Shown here: one piece after another, positions 8,843 through 15,974 of the stretch | How positions within the stretch are numbered: position 1 is the stretch's first letter | How the letters are laid out: each line of letters begins with the position of its first letter | Source of the DNA: Mycobacterium syngnathidarum | GTDB lineage: Bacteria > Actinomycetota > Actinomycetes > Mycobacteriales > Mycobacteriaceae | Assembly: GCF_001942625.1 (NCBI RefSeq) | Contig: NZ_MLCL01000024.1 | Coordinates: 124,001-188,000, forward strand | Reading direction: 5' to 3' | DNA length: 64,000 nt | Made by a program: the position numbers and the translations under genes | The notes under the pieces: generated by a model | Database searches by the model: none | What the model saw: the letters and a program-made list of their open reading frames with translations, nothing else | Told to the model about the DNA's origin: nothing

Positions 8843-9142
8843 GTGGTGCGCAACGGCTTCGACAAGAGACTGCTGATTGTCTGGGCGGTTTTGACGGGAA
8901 TGACGCTTGTCTACGTCTGGCTGGACGAAGCCGTCGACCAGAACGGGACCTTGACGGCCAGCACGGTGGTCACCGTCAGTGCGATCGGCATCGCACTCAT
9001 CAAGGTGCGCATCATCTTCCGGGAATTCATGGAGGTGCGGCACGCGCCGGCGCTGCTCTGCCGTCTGACCGACGGATGGGTGGTGCTCATCGGTGTGTGC
9101 CTGTTGGGAAGCTACTTCGTGGGATCAGCCATCGCGAGCTAA
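8843..9142 (+). CDS. Cytochrome oxidase subunit IV-like small membrane protein
   Basis: A 99-residue protein with three hydrophobic helices, matching the prokaryotic cytochrome c oxidase subunit IV family (PF03626). It starts with GTG directly after the subunit III stop, so the two are translated together. In this family the protein stabilises or helps assemble a haem-copper oxidase. It is the last gene of the TetR-controlled operon. Confidence 0.75.
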   Translation: MVRNGFDKRLLIVWAVLTGMTLVYVWLDEAVDQNGTLTASTVVTVSAIGIALIKVRIIFREFMEVRHAPALLCRLTDGWVVLIGVCLLGSYFVGSAIAS

Positions 9143-9167
9143 TTGTGGCCACACCGCCTTGGCCGGT

Positions 9168-9812
9168 TCAGATTACCAAGTAGCCGAGACGCTGTGCAGC
9201 CCCGGCGATCCGAAGGGCCAGACCGGGATGGGTCAGCGGCAGTGAGAGTGCGGGCCATGCGGGCATCGCCGAGGCTGCGGGAAAGAACAGGGCGATACAG
9301 GGCTCCCCGGCGAACCGACTGTTGTAGCGCAACCCATCGAGATCCGGGAAGGCTTCGGTGATTCGTCTGGCCCAGCGCTGTGTGATCGAGTGTGGTGCAG
9401 TCGATATCGCGAATGTGCCGCCGGCTCGCGTCGGCCAGGATCCGGTGCTGTCCGTGGCCAAATCGAGCAGCCGAATGTCACGGGCGAACCGCAACCCGGT
9501 CAGGTAGGGGTCGCCCCGGAACCGGTCGATGGTGCGCCCAACTTGAAACGCCTCGGCCAATGCCGGCGTTGGTGCCGAGGCGCCGTACCAGACACCGATA
9601 CCAGGGTGATCTCGCGCCGGCGGTGGATGAGGGTCGAACCGCAAGTGCGGACCGTACTCGCGAAAACCGTTCCAGGCCAGTATGTGACTGCCGGTGGTGC
9701 GGTGTATCCGCCACCAGAGCTCGTCCGTTGTGACGATCCGGTATTCCTCGTTCCGGATACCGATGGCACGTAGCTTGGCTGCCGTCGGCGGTCCAGGAAG
9801 GCGAGCGGTCAC
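9168..9812 (-). CDS. RES-domain NAD+ phosphorylase-type toxin
   Basis: A 214-residue RES-domain protein (PF08808). It has the conserved Arg and Glu surfaces of the family (WRIHRTTGSH, NGFREYGPHLRFDPH, GVWYGA, ALAEAF), and in related toxins such as MbcT the activity is NAD+ degradation. It starts with GTG at 9812, overlapping the antitoxin stop (GTGA), so translation is coupled to the antitoxin. The RES fold spans most of the chain. Activity is inferred from the family. Confidence 0.85.
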   Translation of the reverse strand: MTARLPGPPTAAKLRAIGIRNEEYRIVTTDELWWRIHRTTGSHILAWNGFREYGPHLRFDPHPPPARDHPGIGVWYGASAPTPALAEAFQVGRTIDRFRGDPYLTGLRFARDIRLLDLATDSTGSWPTRAGGTFAISTAPHSITQRWARRITEAFPDLDGLRYNSRFAGEPCIALFFPAASAMPAWPALSLPLTHPGLALRIAGAAQRLGYLVI

Positions 9813-10393
9813 GTGGTGTACCAGTCGGTGCCTGCCGCAGCGGCGACTGCTTGGGTGACGTCACCACCATCGCGCAACCACTCGACCGGAGTCAGCGGCC
9901 GGTCGTGGAACAGGTCAAGCTGCGGGGTGCGGAGGAACCCGGCCACGGCGACGGGGTGAAGATCGGCGGGCAGCGCCTTGAACACCTGATCGAGGCCGCG
10001 GATCTGGCGTGTGGGCCCACCGTGGGCGTCAGTCTCGAACTGCAGCGCGGGAAAGAGCCAGGTCTGCCCGTCCGGGATCGCCCACAATTCGCCGGCGAGC
10101 CGTTTCTGCCGCACCCGTGACGGGCTGATCCCGAGTCCGGTGGCGACCTCGTCGGGGGTGAATGCGGTCACCGTGAGGTGAGCCGTGCGGCCGGCGATCT
10201 CTGTGCCGGCCGCAATCAGCGCGTCCTGATCCTCGGCGAAACCTGCCTCATCGAGCAGTCGAGCCTCGTCCTCGCTGAGGGCAGCGGCCCATGGTCGCAG
10301 CGTGGGAAAGCTTTTCAGCGCCGCGACAAATTGAGGGGTCGTGATATCGAAACGCTCCTGGAGCAGCTGCTCCAGCTCGGCGTTCGGCTGCAT
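9809..10393 (-). CDS. Antitoxin partner of the RES toxin, DNA-binding
   Basis: A 194-residue protein directly upstream of, and overlapping, the RES toxin. A helix-turn-helix-like stretch (FTPDEVATGLGISPSRVRQKRLAGELWAI) sits near the middle and is consistent with DNA binding and autoregulation. The C-terminal segment (GFLRTPQLDLF, TPVEWLRDGGD) resembles the Xre/MbcA/ParS toxin-binding part that blocks the RES active site. ATG at 10393 is preceded by AGGAGG. Assignment as antitoxin rests mainly on gene order and these motifs. Confidence 0.8.
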   Translation of the reverse strand: MQPNAELEQLLQERFDITTPQFVAALKSFPTLRPWAAALSEDEARLLDEAGFAEDQDALIAAGTEIAGRTAHLTVTAFTPDEVATGLGISPSRVRQKRLAGELWAIPDGQTWLFPALQFETDAHGGPTRQIRGLDQVFKALPADLHPVAVAGFLRTPQLDLFHDRPLTPVEWLRDGGDVTQAVAAAAGTDWYTT

Positions 10394-10405
10394 GGCAACC
10401 TCCTT

Positions 10406-10439
10406 CTAACGGAAGTTAACAACAGTCTATGTTCGTTAG
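10406..10439. promoter_or_regulatory. CTAACG...CGTTAG inverted repeat before the toxin-antitoxin operon
   Basis: CTAACG (10406-10411) and CGTTAG (10434-10439) form an inverted pair, with GTTAAC (10415-10420) between them, just upstream of the antitoxin start. It is a good candidate for the antitoxin autoregulatory site. Inferred. Confidence 0.45.
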
Positions 10440-10459
10440 TCGAGCGTGTCGAGACGCGT

Positions 10460-11947
10460 TCAGGTCCCGTACAGGTGCAAGGCTCGGGCTGCCGCCGTCG
10501 CCACTTCGCCGCTCAACTTCGCGATGGGTGGACCACCGCGCTGATGGATGACGTTGGCCAGGACGGCGACGTACGTGTCTGACCCTGGATCCATCCACAG
10601 GGTGACGCCCGTGAACCCGGTGTGACCGAAACTGCCGACGGGAAAGACCGTGCCGCGCGGTCTGGAATGCGGGGTATCGATATCCCAACCGAAGCTCCGA
10701 AGGTCGTGCCCGTTGATGGCCGGGTAGTGCGGAGCGAGACGGGCGCCGTTGGCGTTGTTGGCCGCCTCGACTTGTTGGGCGTTGTGCCCGGGCTGTTGTG
10801 GTGTCGTCATCAACTCCACGGTCGACTGCTTCAGCGGAAATGTGCTCGGCCGGCCGGCGAGACGATCGAGCAGGGCTTGCGCGAACCGGCCGACGTCGTT
10901 CACCGTCGAGAACACCCCGGCGCTCCCGGCCACCCCGCCCATGCGGCGTGCCGTCGGGTCATGCACGGTGCCGCGCAACGGGTGGCCGTAGTCGGGGTTG
11001 AGGCCCGGGGTGTCCTCGTCGAGCGCCGTCGGTGCGATGCGGGGCAACAGGTCGGTGCTCCAGGTGCCGGCCGGGCAGTCGGTCACCTCGGGCGCGTTCG
11101 AGTCGAAGGCGATCGCGGTTCCCCGGACCTGGTGTGGGCCACAGGCTTTGGCCGCCGGCAGATAGCGGGTATCCGACATCCCAAGTGGGGTAAAGACATT
11201 GTCCGGCACGTACCGATCCAGAGGTTGGCCCGTGATGCGCTCGATGATCGTGCCCACCAGAATGAAGTTGATGTCGGAGTAGTGAAACAGCTGTCCGGGT
11301 TCGTACACCACCCACGCGCCGAGCGCGCGGTGAATACCTTCAGCCTTGTCGGCCTTTTCCAGCCCCCACGGCCCGTCCAGGCTCAGATCGCCGGCGATAC
11401 CCGAGGTGTGGGTGAGCAACATGCGGACGGTCACCTGCGCGCGGCGTGGGTCGCTGGCCGGGTTGAAGTCCGGCAGGTAGGTCTGCACCGGCTCGTCGAC
11501 CTTGACCAGGCCCCGTTCGTAGAGCTGAATGAACGCCGTCGTCGTCGCGATGCTCTTCGACAGCGACGCCAGGTCGAAGATCGTGTCCTCGGTCATCGGC
11601 TCCGCGGGAGCGGGCACCCCGTCCAGCCCGGGTTCACCGTCGAGCTTGCGCGAGCCGTATGCCTTGCGGAACACGACGTTGCCGCCATGCCCGACCTGGA
11701 CCACCGCGCCCGGCAGCCGATGTGCCGCGATGGAGTCGTTGACGAGCTTCGAGACCGCGGTGAAATCGCCCGTCGGAACGACGGCGGCCAGGGTGGGTGC
11801 CGCGAAGGTGGGTGCCGCCGCGGTCGTCGTCGATGGGGAACTGGCCGTCGGCGGGGACGCTGGTTGCCCGCACGACGAGGTCGCGACGACGGCGAAAACG
11901 ACTGTTCCCACCGCGCAGATCCGGGCAAGCGGTCGCGACATGGTCAC
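10460..11947 (-). CDS. Beta-lactamase-fold serine hydrolase, probable lipoprotein
   Basis: About 495 residues. A signal sequence ends in VVATSSC, giving a probable lipidation site at Cys26, and a Thr/Ser/Pro-rich linker follows. The class C beta-lactamase/esterase fold (PF00144) is shown by SLSK (Ser128, Lys131), the tyrosine motif YSD at 223-225, where many relatives have Y-x-N, and GHTGFTG near the C-terminus in place of KTG. These proteins include esterases and D-amino-acid amidases more often than true beta-lactamases. GTG at 11947 and ATG at 11941 are both possible starts. Its own promoter probably lies in the 216-bp gap 11948-12163. Confidence 0.85.
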   Translation of the reverse strand: MTMSRPLARICAVGTVVFAVVATSSCGQPASPPTASSPSTTTAAAPTFAAPTLAAVVPTGDFTAVSKLVNDSIAAHRLPGAVVQVGHGGNVVFRKAYGSRKLDGEPGLDGVPAPAEPMTEDTIFDLASLSKSIATTTAFIQLYERGLVKVDEPVQTYLPDFNPASDPRRAQVTVRMLLTHTSGIAGDLSLDGPWGLEKADKAEGIHRALGAWVVYEPGQLFHYSDINFILVGTIIERITGQPLDRYVPDNVFTPLGMSDTRYLPAAKACGPHQVRGTAIAFDSNAPEVTDCPAGTWSTDLLPRIAPTALDEDTPGLNPDYGHPLRGTVHDPTARRMGGVAGSAGVFSTVNDVGRFAQALLDRLAGRPSTFPLKQSTVELMTTPQQPGHNAQQVEAANNANGARLAPHYPAINGHDLRSFGWDIDTPHSRPRGTVFPVGSFGHTGFTGVTLWMDPGSDTYVAVLANVIHQRGGPPIAKLSGEVATAAARALHLYGT

Positions 11948-12047
11948 CCGATCGACGGTACGGGATCAGTGTCGAGCCCGAGCCTGCGTTCGCAGGCGTC
12001 CCGCGCGAAGTGGTGCGAGTCTGGGAGGGAGGTGTCGTGTGCCTGAC

Positions 12048-12119
12048 GCTGTGACGAACATGTAGCCTCTTGCGGCTTTTCCGGCTTTTCGTCGCAAGAG
12101 CCTGCAGACTCGTCACAGC
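12048..12119. repeat. 72-nt nested inverted repeat between the MFS gene and the lipoprotein gene
   Basis: The outer arms GCTGTGACGA (12048-12057) and TCGTCACAGC (12110-12119) are perfect complements. The inner arms CTCTTGCG (12067-12074) and CGCAAGAG (12093-12100) are too. The 9-nt stretches separating them on each side also pair in part, leaving an 18-nt loop. It lies 45 nt past the MFS stop, so a transcription terminator is the simplest explanation, although no U-tract is present. Confidence 0.6.
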
Positions 12120-12163
12120 GCGTCAGAGGGGAACCCAGGTGCAGACAGGGACAACGATTGCGC

Positions 12164-13420
12164 TCAATGTGTTGCCTGCGTCCGCGGCTCAAGGTGTTGC
12201 GCCCACCCCGACGCGCACACCGCAGTGCAGACCAGCGCCAACAAGCCCACAAAACTCAGCATCACCGGGTAGCTGAACCAGTGCGCCAGCGCCGCCAGTA
12301 CGGCGGGCAAGAGGAACCCGAGATAGGCCAGCGAGTAGTAGACACCGGAGATCCCGGCGAGCTCGTCGGGCGGAGCAATACGCTGGATCTCAAGCAGGCC
12401 TGACACGATCGCGATGCCGTACGCGCTGCCCAGCAGCATCGCGACCAGCGGGGCGACGAGTGCTGAGCGGGTGACGGCGGTGGCCACGGCGGCGAAGATG
12501 CCCAGCGCCATCAATGCCATTGACACCACGACGGCCCGCGAGCTGGACACGTCGTCGAGGCGTCGCGCCACCGGTTGGATCGCCACCCCGCAGCCCAGTG
12601 TCAGCACGGTCAGGCCGACGGTATAGAGCAGGGCCCAGGAGCCGAGCTGGTCGGCGACGAGTGCCGGCACCACCGCGTAGGCGATGGCTGCCGAACCAAA
12701 GATCCACGGCGCCATGGGAACAACGACGTGCAGGAATCGGCGGTGTCCGGCTGCGGGCACCTTCAATCCGTCCAGGAAGGGCCGGTCCGAGGGCGCTGTC
12801 CGCGTTTCGACGGTCCGGTTCCACACCGCCCACAGCACCGGCACGCAGAGCGCCGCGTGGACCAGGTACGTCAACACCAGCGGCAGTGGCGCGTACACGG
12901 TGAGCAGTCCGGCACACAGCGGTCCGACGCCGAAGCCCAACGACAGGCAGATCGAGGCCCGGCGCGCCCCGGCACCGGCCGGCGCGTTGTCAAACGGTGG
13001 CCGAGACAATTCGGTGATCCATGCCGAGCCGACCGCCATTGCGATACCGACGGCCACTCCGCTGAACAACCTGCCGGTGAACAGGGCCGGGAAACCCCAG
13101 TAATCACCGATGGCCAGGATGAGACTGCCCAGCGCCGCACTGATCACACCGGCGGCCATCACGTTGCGTCGGCCGTGGCGGTCCGACAGGGTCGAGGCGA
13201 TCAGCAGACCCGGGATCAGGCCGAGCACGTACGTGCCCAGCAGGATGTCCACGTCCACCCGGGTGTAGCCGGCGTGCTGGGCGTAGGCGATCAGCAGCGG
13301 GGTGAATTGGTTTCCGCCCCAACCGATACAGAACACCGCGATCGCGACGGCCAGCCAGGGCTGAAGGCGGTGCCGAATCTGATCCGGCGCCTCGACAGGG
13401 TCCAGAGCGACAGCGGTCAT
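12164..13420 (-). CDS. MFS transporter
   Basis: A 418-residue major facilitator superfamily transporter with twelve hydrophobic segments. The typical loop 2-3 motif appears as STLSDRHGRRNVM. It lies downstream of a GntR gene, with the start ATG (13420) overlapping the GntR stop, so the pair is one operon. Export or import of the ligand sensed by the GntR protein is inferred; the substrate is unknown. Confidence 0.87.
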   Translation of the reverse strand: MTAVALDPVEAPDQIRHRLQPWLAVAIAVFCIGWGGNQFTPLLIAYAQHAGYTRVDVDILLGTYVLGLIPGLLIASTLSDRHGRRNVMAAGVISAALGSLILAIGDYWGFPALFTGRLFSGVAVGIAMAVGSAWITELSRPPFDNAPAGAGARRASICLSLGFGVGPLCAGLLTVYAPLPLVLTYLVHAALCVPVLWAVWNRTVETRTAPSDRPFLDGLKVPAAGHRRFLHVVVPMAPWIFGSAAIAYAVVPALVADQLGSWALLYTVGLTVLTLGCGVAIQPVARRLDDVSSSRAVVVSMALMALGIFAAVATAVTRSALVAPLVAMLLGSAYGIAIVSGLLEIQRIAPPDELAGISGVYYSLAYLGFLLPAVLAALAHWFSYPVMLSFVGLLALVCTAVCASGWAQHLEPRTQATH

Positions 13421-14064
13421 GCCAGCACCACCCGGTACGTCGCTTCCAGATGTGCCAGCAACGCTCCCTCGAAACCGGACACATCGCGCCGGCCGATGGC
13501 GTCGGCCAGCGCCGCGTGTTCGCCGATCAAATCGGTCAACCGCGCGGAGTCGGAGCGGGCGGCATCGGCCATCATGCGGCGCTGACGGTCGCTGAGCGAC
13601 CCGTAGAAGCGGCCGGCGATCGTGTTTCCGGCGACCTCCACGATGCGCCGGTGAAAGGCGTCATCGGCGGCCGCGAACTGGTCGGCATCACCGATCGCCG
13701 CGCCGTGCCGCTGCCGCTCCACCAACTCGTTCAGCTCACCGAACAGGCTGTCGATGGATTCGGCTGACCGGCACAGCCTGCGCACCGCGGCGGTCTCGAG
13801 TGCCAGGCGCATCTCCAGCAGATCGGTGGCCTCTTGCGCGGACACCGGGACGACGACAGCGCCGCGCCGCGGCACCAGGTCCAGGAAATCCTCGGCGGCC
13901 AGCCGCAGAAACGCCTCGTGCACGGGGGTGCGGCTGACGCCGAGCTGCGTCGCCACCTCTACCTCGCTGAGCAGCTGTCCGCCGCGAAACTCACCGGAGA
14001 GGATCTGGTCCTTGGTCATCCGGTAGACGCGTTGGCTGTTGCTCGACTTCTCGTCCGTGCCCAC
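13417..14064 (-). CDS. GntR-family regulator with FCD domain
   Basis: About 215 residues. An N-terminal winged helix (SGEFRGGQLLSEVEVATQLG and the following SRTPVHEAFLRL) is followed by an all-helical FCD ligand-binding domain with conserved Asp/His metal-ligand residues. GTG at 14064 gives the normal length for the FadR subfamily; longer forms would read into a perfect palindrome upstream. It is the first gene of the GntR-MFS operon and the 30-bp palindrome at 14079-14108 is just before the start, so it probably represses itself and the transporter. Likely ligands are small organic acids. Confidence 0.88.
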   Translation of the reverse strand: MGTDEKSSNSQRVYRMTKDQILSGEFRGGQLLSEVEVATQLGVSRTPVHEAFLRLAAEDFLDLVPRRGAVVVPVSAQEATDLLEMRLALETAAVRRLCRSAESIDSLFGELNELVERQRHGAAIGDADQFAAADDAFHRRIVEVAGNTIAGRFYGSLSDRQRRMMADAARSDSARLTDLIGEHAALADAIGRRDVSGFEGALLAHLEATYRVVLA

Positions 14065-14078
14065 GGGAGACCACACTA

Positions 14079-14108
14079 CCCCTTGCATGCAAGCTTGCAT
14101 GCAAGGGG
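14079..14108. promoter_or_regulatory. Perfect 30-bp palindrome, GntR operator
   Basis: The whole 30 bp is its own reverse complement: outer CCCC/GGGG, and inside it two copies of TTGCATGCAA separated by GC. It begins 15 bp upstream of the GntR start. Each TTGCATGCAA is itself a palindrome, so two dimers could bind side by side. Autoregulation is inferred. Confidence 0.8.
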
Positions 14109-14126
14109 TTTGCGCAGGGGAAACGC

Positions 14127-14555
14127 CTAGAAGGGACTGCTGTTGGCCTGGTACTTGGAGGATTCCGGTCGCGGGCCGAACCGGCGGATGTAGTCTTCGT
14201 GTTTCTGCTGGTCTTTCTTGTACTGGATCTCGTCGACCAGGTTGGGGTCGAGCCCGTGCTGGGCCAGCCGGTGCCGACGCCAGATCTTGTTCAGTGCAAG
14301 AGCCATCAAAATCGCCCAGATGTAGATCGGCACGGTCATTTCGATGTGCACGTACAGCGACGCGGGCAAGAGCCAGAACGGTGCCAGCACGAACAGCGGC
14401 GGGATGGCCATGCGGATCAGGTGCCGGCGGACGGCCCCGTGGTCGGCAAGGTCGTGGGCCACCCAATCACGCATGGAATCAGGCAACCGTTTGCCGTAGC
14501 AATAGGCGATGTACTGAAAGAGGTTGGGACGGTCTTTGGTTTTCTGGCCGGCCAT
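14127..14555 (-). CDS. DUF5313 mycobacterial membrane protein
   Basis: A 142-residue protein of the actinobacterial DUF5313 family. The N-terminal motif RPNLFQYIAYCYGKRLP is typical, and two hydrophobic helices lie at about residues 50-66 and 70-88. The C-terminal third is charged and probably cytoplasmic. No function is known for the family. The next gene, OhrR-like, ends its transcript 15 bp upstream on the same strand. Confidence 0.8.
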   Translation of the reverse strand: MAGQKTKDRPNLFQYIAYCYGKRLPDSMRDWVAHDLADHGAVRRHLIRMAIPPLFVLAPFWLLPASLYVHIEMTVPIYIWAILMALALNKIWRRHRLAQHGLDPNLVDEIQYKKDQQKHEDYIRRFGPRPESSKYQANSSPF

Positions 14556-14570
14556 GGTGGGCTCCTGGTG

Positions 14571-15071
14571 TCAATCGGTGAGTGAATTGGCCGCCAGCGC
14601 GGCCACATTGATGCGGGTCAACACTCGGTGCAGCTCTTCGAGTTCGGCGATGTCGACGCCCAGGCGTTGCACCACCGCGGCCGGGATGGCAAGTGCCTGC
14701 TCACGCAGGGCCACCCCGGCTTCGGTGAGCTTGACGTCGGTCGCGCGTTCATCGCCGGCGCGGCGGCTGCGGGTCAACAGGCCGAGCGCTTCCAACCGCT
14801 TGAGCATCGGCGAGAGCGTCGCCGAATCGAGTTGCAGTGCGGCGGCGATCTCCTTGACCGAGAGCGGGGATGCACCGCCGGAGCTGGACCGTTGGTGATC
14901 CCACAGCGCGAGCATCACGAGGTACTGCGGGTGGGTCAGACCCAGCGGCTCCAGCAGTGGGCGATATACCGCCAGCACCGCGCGGTTGCTGACGGCCAGC
15001 GCGAAACAGACCTGCCGTTCGAGGGCTAGCGGATCGGCGCTGAGCTCCGGCGCTTCGGATACTGCGGACAC
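14571..15071 (-). CDS. MarR-family regulator, OhrR type
   Basis: A 166-residue winged-helix repressor. The N-terminal [21 protein letters not shown] matches OhrR proteins, with Cys22 in the position of the peroxide-sensing cysteine. The winged helix follows ([20 protein letters not shown]). OhrR proteins are inactivated by organic hydroperoxides. No ohr peroxidase gene is adjacent; the OsmC-like gene at 23095 is 8 kb away. The operator-like CCCTAA-TAG-TTAGGG lies 13 bp upstream of the GTG start, implying autoregulation. Confidence 0.88.
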   Translation of the reverse strand: MSAVSEAPELSADPLALERQVCFALAVSNRAVLAVYRPLLEPLGLTHPQYLVMLALWDHQRSSSGGASPLSVKEIAAALQLDSATLSPMLKRLEALGLLTRSRRAGDERATDVKLTEAGVALREQALAIPAAVVQRLGVDIAELEELHRVLTRINVAALAANSLTD

Positions 15072-15083
15072 AAAATGAACGTA

Positions 15084-15098
15084 CCCTAATAGTTAGGG
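15084..15098. promoter_or_regulatory. OhrR-type operator CCCTAA-TAG-TTAGGG
   Basis: A perfect inverted repeat of 6 bp arms and a 3-bp centre, immediately upstream of the OhrR-like start. A further half-site-like sequence, GCTAAC, follows at 15100. It probably mediates autoregulation. Confidence 0.7.
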
Positions 15099-15126
15099 CG
15101 CTAACAATGTCTCGGTGGTCACACGA

Positions 15127-15801
15127 TCAGTGCGCGCGTTTGGCCAACCGCTCGGCGTTGTCGATGAGGATGGTCCGGCCCTGCACCCGGATCCAGCCGC
15201 GTTGGGCGAAATCGGACAGCGCCTTGTTGACCGTCTCCCGCGAGGACCCGACGAGCTGGGCGATCTCTTCCTGGGTCAGCTCGTGGTCGACGCGTAGTGC
15301 GTTGCCATCGCGGCTGCCGAACCGTTGCGCCAGGTAGAGCAGTTGTTTGGCGACCCGGCCCGGTACGTCGGTGAAGATCAGGTCGGACAGGTTGTCGTTG
15401 GTACGACGCAGCCGGCGGGCCAACACACGCAGAAGTTGTTCGGCGATCTCGGGGCGATCGGCGATCCAGCTCCGCAGCACCGCGCGGCTCATCACCACTG
15501 CCTTCACCTCGGTCAGTGCGGTCACCGTCGAGGTCCGCGGCCCGGGATCGAAGATGGCGAGCTCACCGAACATGTCCGACGGGCCCATCAGCGTGATCAG
15601 GCTTTCGCGACCGTCCACCGATTTACGGCCGATCTTCACCTTGCCCGAGGTGATGATGTACAGCGTGTCGCCGGGCTCACCTTCGGTGAACACGACCTCG
15701 GACCGGCGGAAGGTCACCGGCTCGAGCTGCCGGACCAGTGCGGCCACGGCATCTGGTGACACACCCTGGAAGATGCCGGCACGGGCCAGCACTTCATTCA
15801 T
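15127..15801 (-). CDS. Crp/Fnr-family cAMP receptor protein paralogue
   Basis: A 224-residue protein very close to M. tuberculosis Crp (Rv3676). The cyclic-nucleotide-binding domain includes [15 protein letters not shown] (the phosphate-binding cassette). The C-terminal winged helix carries [21 protein letters not shown]. smegmatis has two Crp proteins, and the setting here, far from the nth locus that flanks Rv3676, suggests this is the second one. ATG at 15801; no clear ribosome site. It probably responds to cAMP and controls respiration and carbon genes. Confidence 0.9.
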   Translation of the reverse strand: MNEVLARAGIFQGVSPDAVAALVRQLEPVTFRRSEVVFTEGEPGDTLYIITSGKVKIGRKSVDGRESLITLMGPSDMFGELAIFDPGPRTSTVTALTEVKAVVMSRAVLRSWIADRPEIAEQLLRVLARRLRRTNDNLSDLIFTDVPGRVAKQLLYLAQRFGSRDGNALRVDHELTQEEIAQLVGSSRETVNKALSDFAQRGWIRVQGRTILIDNAERLAKRAH

Positions 15802-15974
15802 ATTTCCCCCTTGGTGGATGTGCCGAACCTGGCTGCCCGGAGTGTTTGCACTGGTAGCAGCCGAAAGTGCGACCGCCTTTCTACTTTACAAGGGCCCACG
15901 GACACCTGCGGCTGCCGGGTTTACAGCAACGGCGGGTTTCGTAATGGCTGCCGGGCGTGGGACACCTGCTGCAG

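Noticed and set aside
10622..12046. 474-codon plus-strand frame
   Set aside because: Antisense to the beta-lactamase-fold gene, which has a signal peptide and catalytic motifs.
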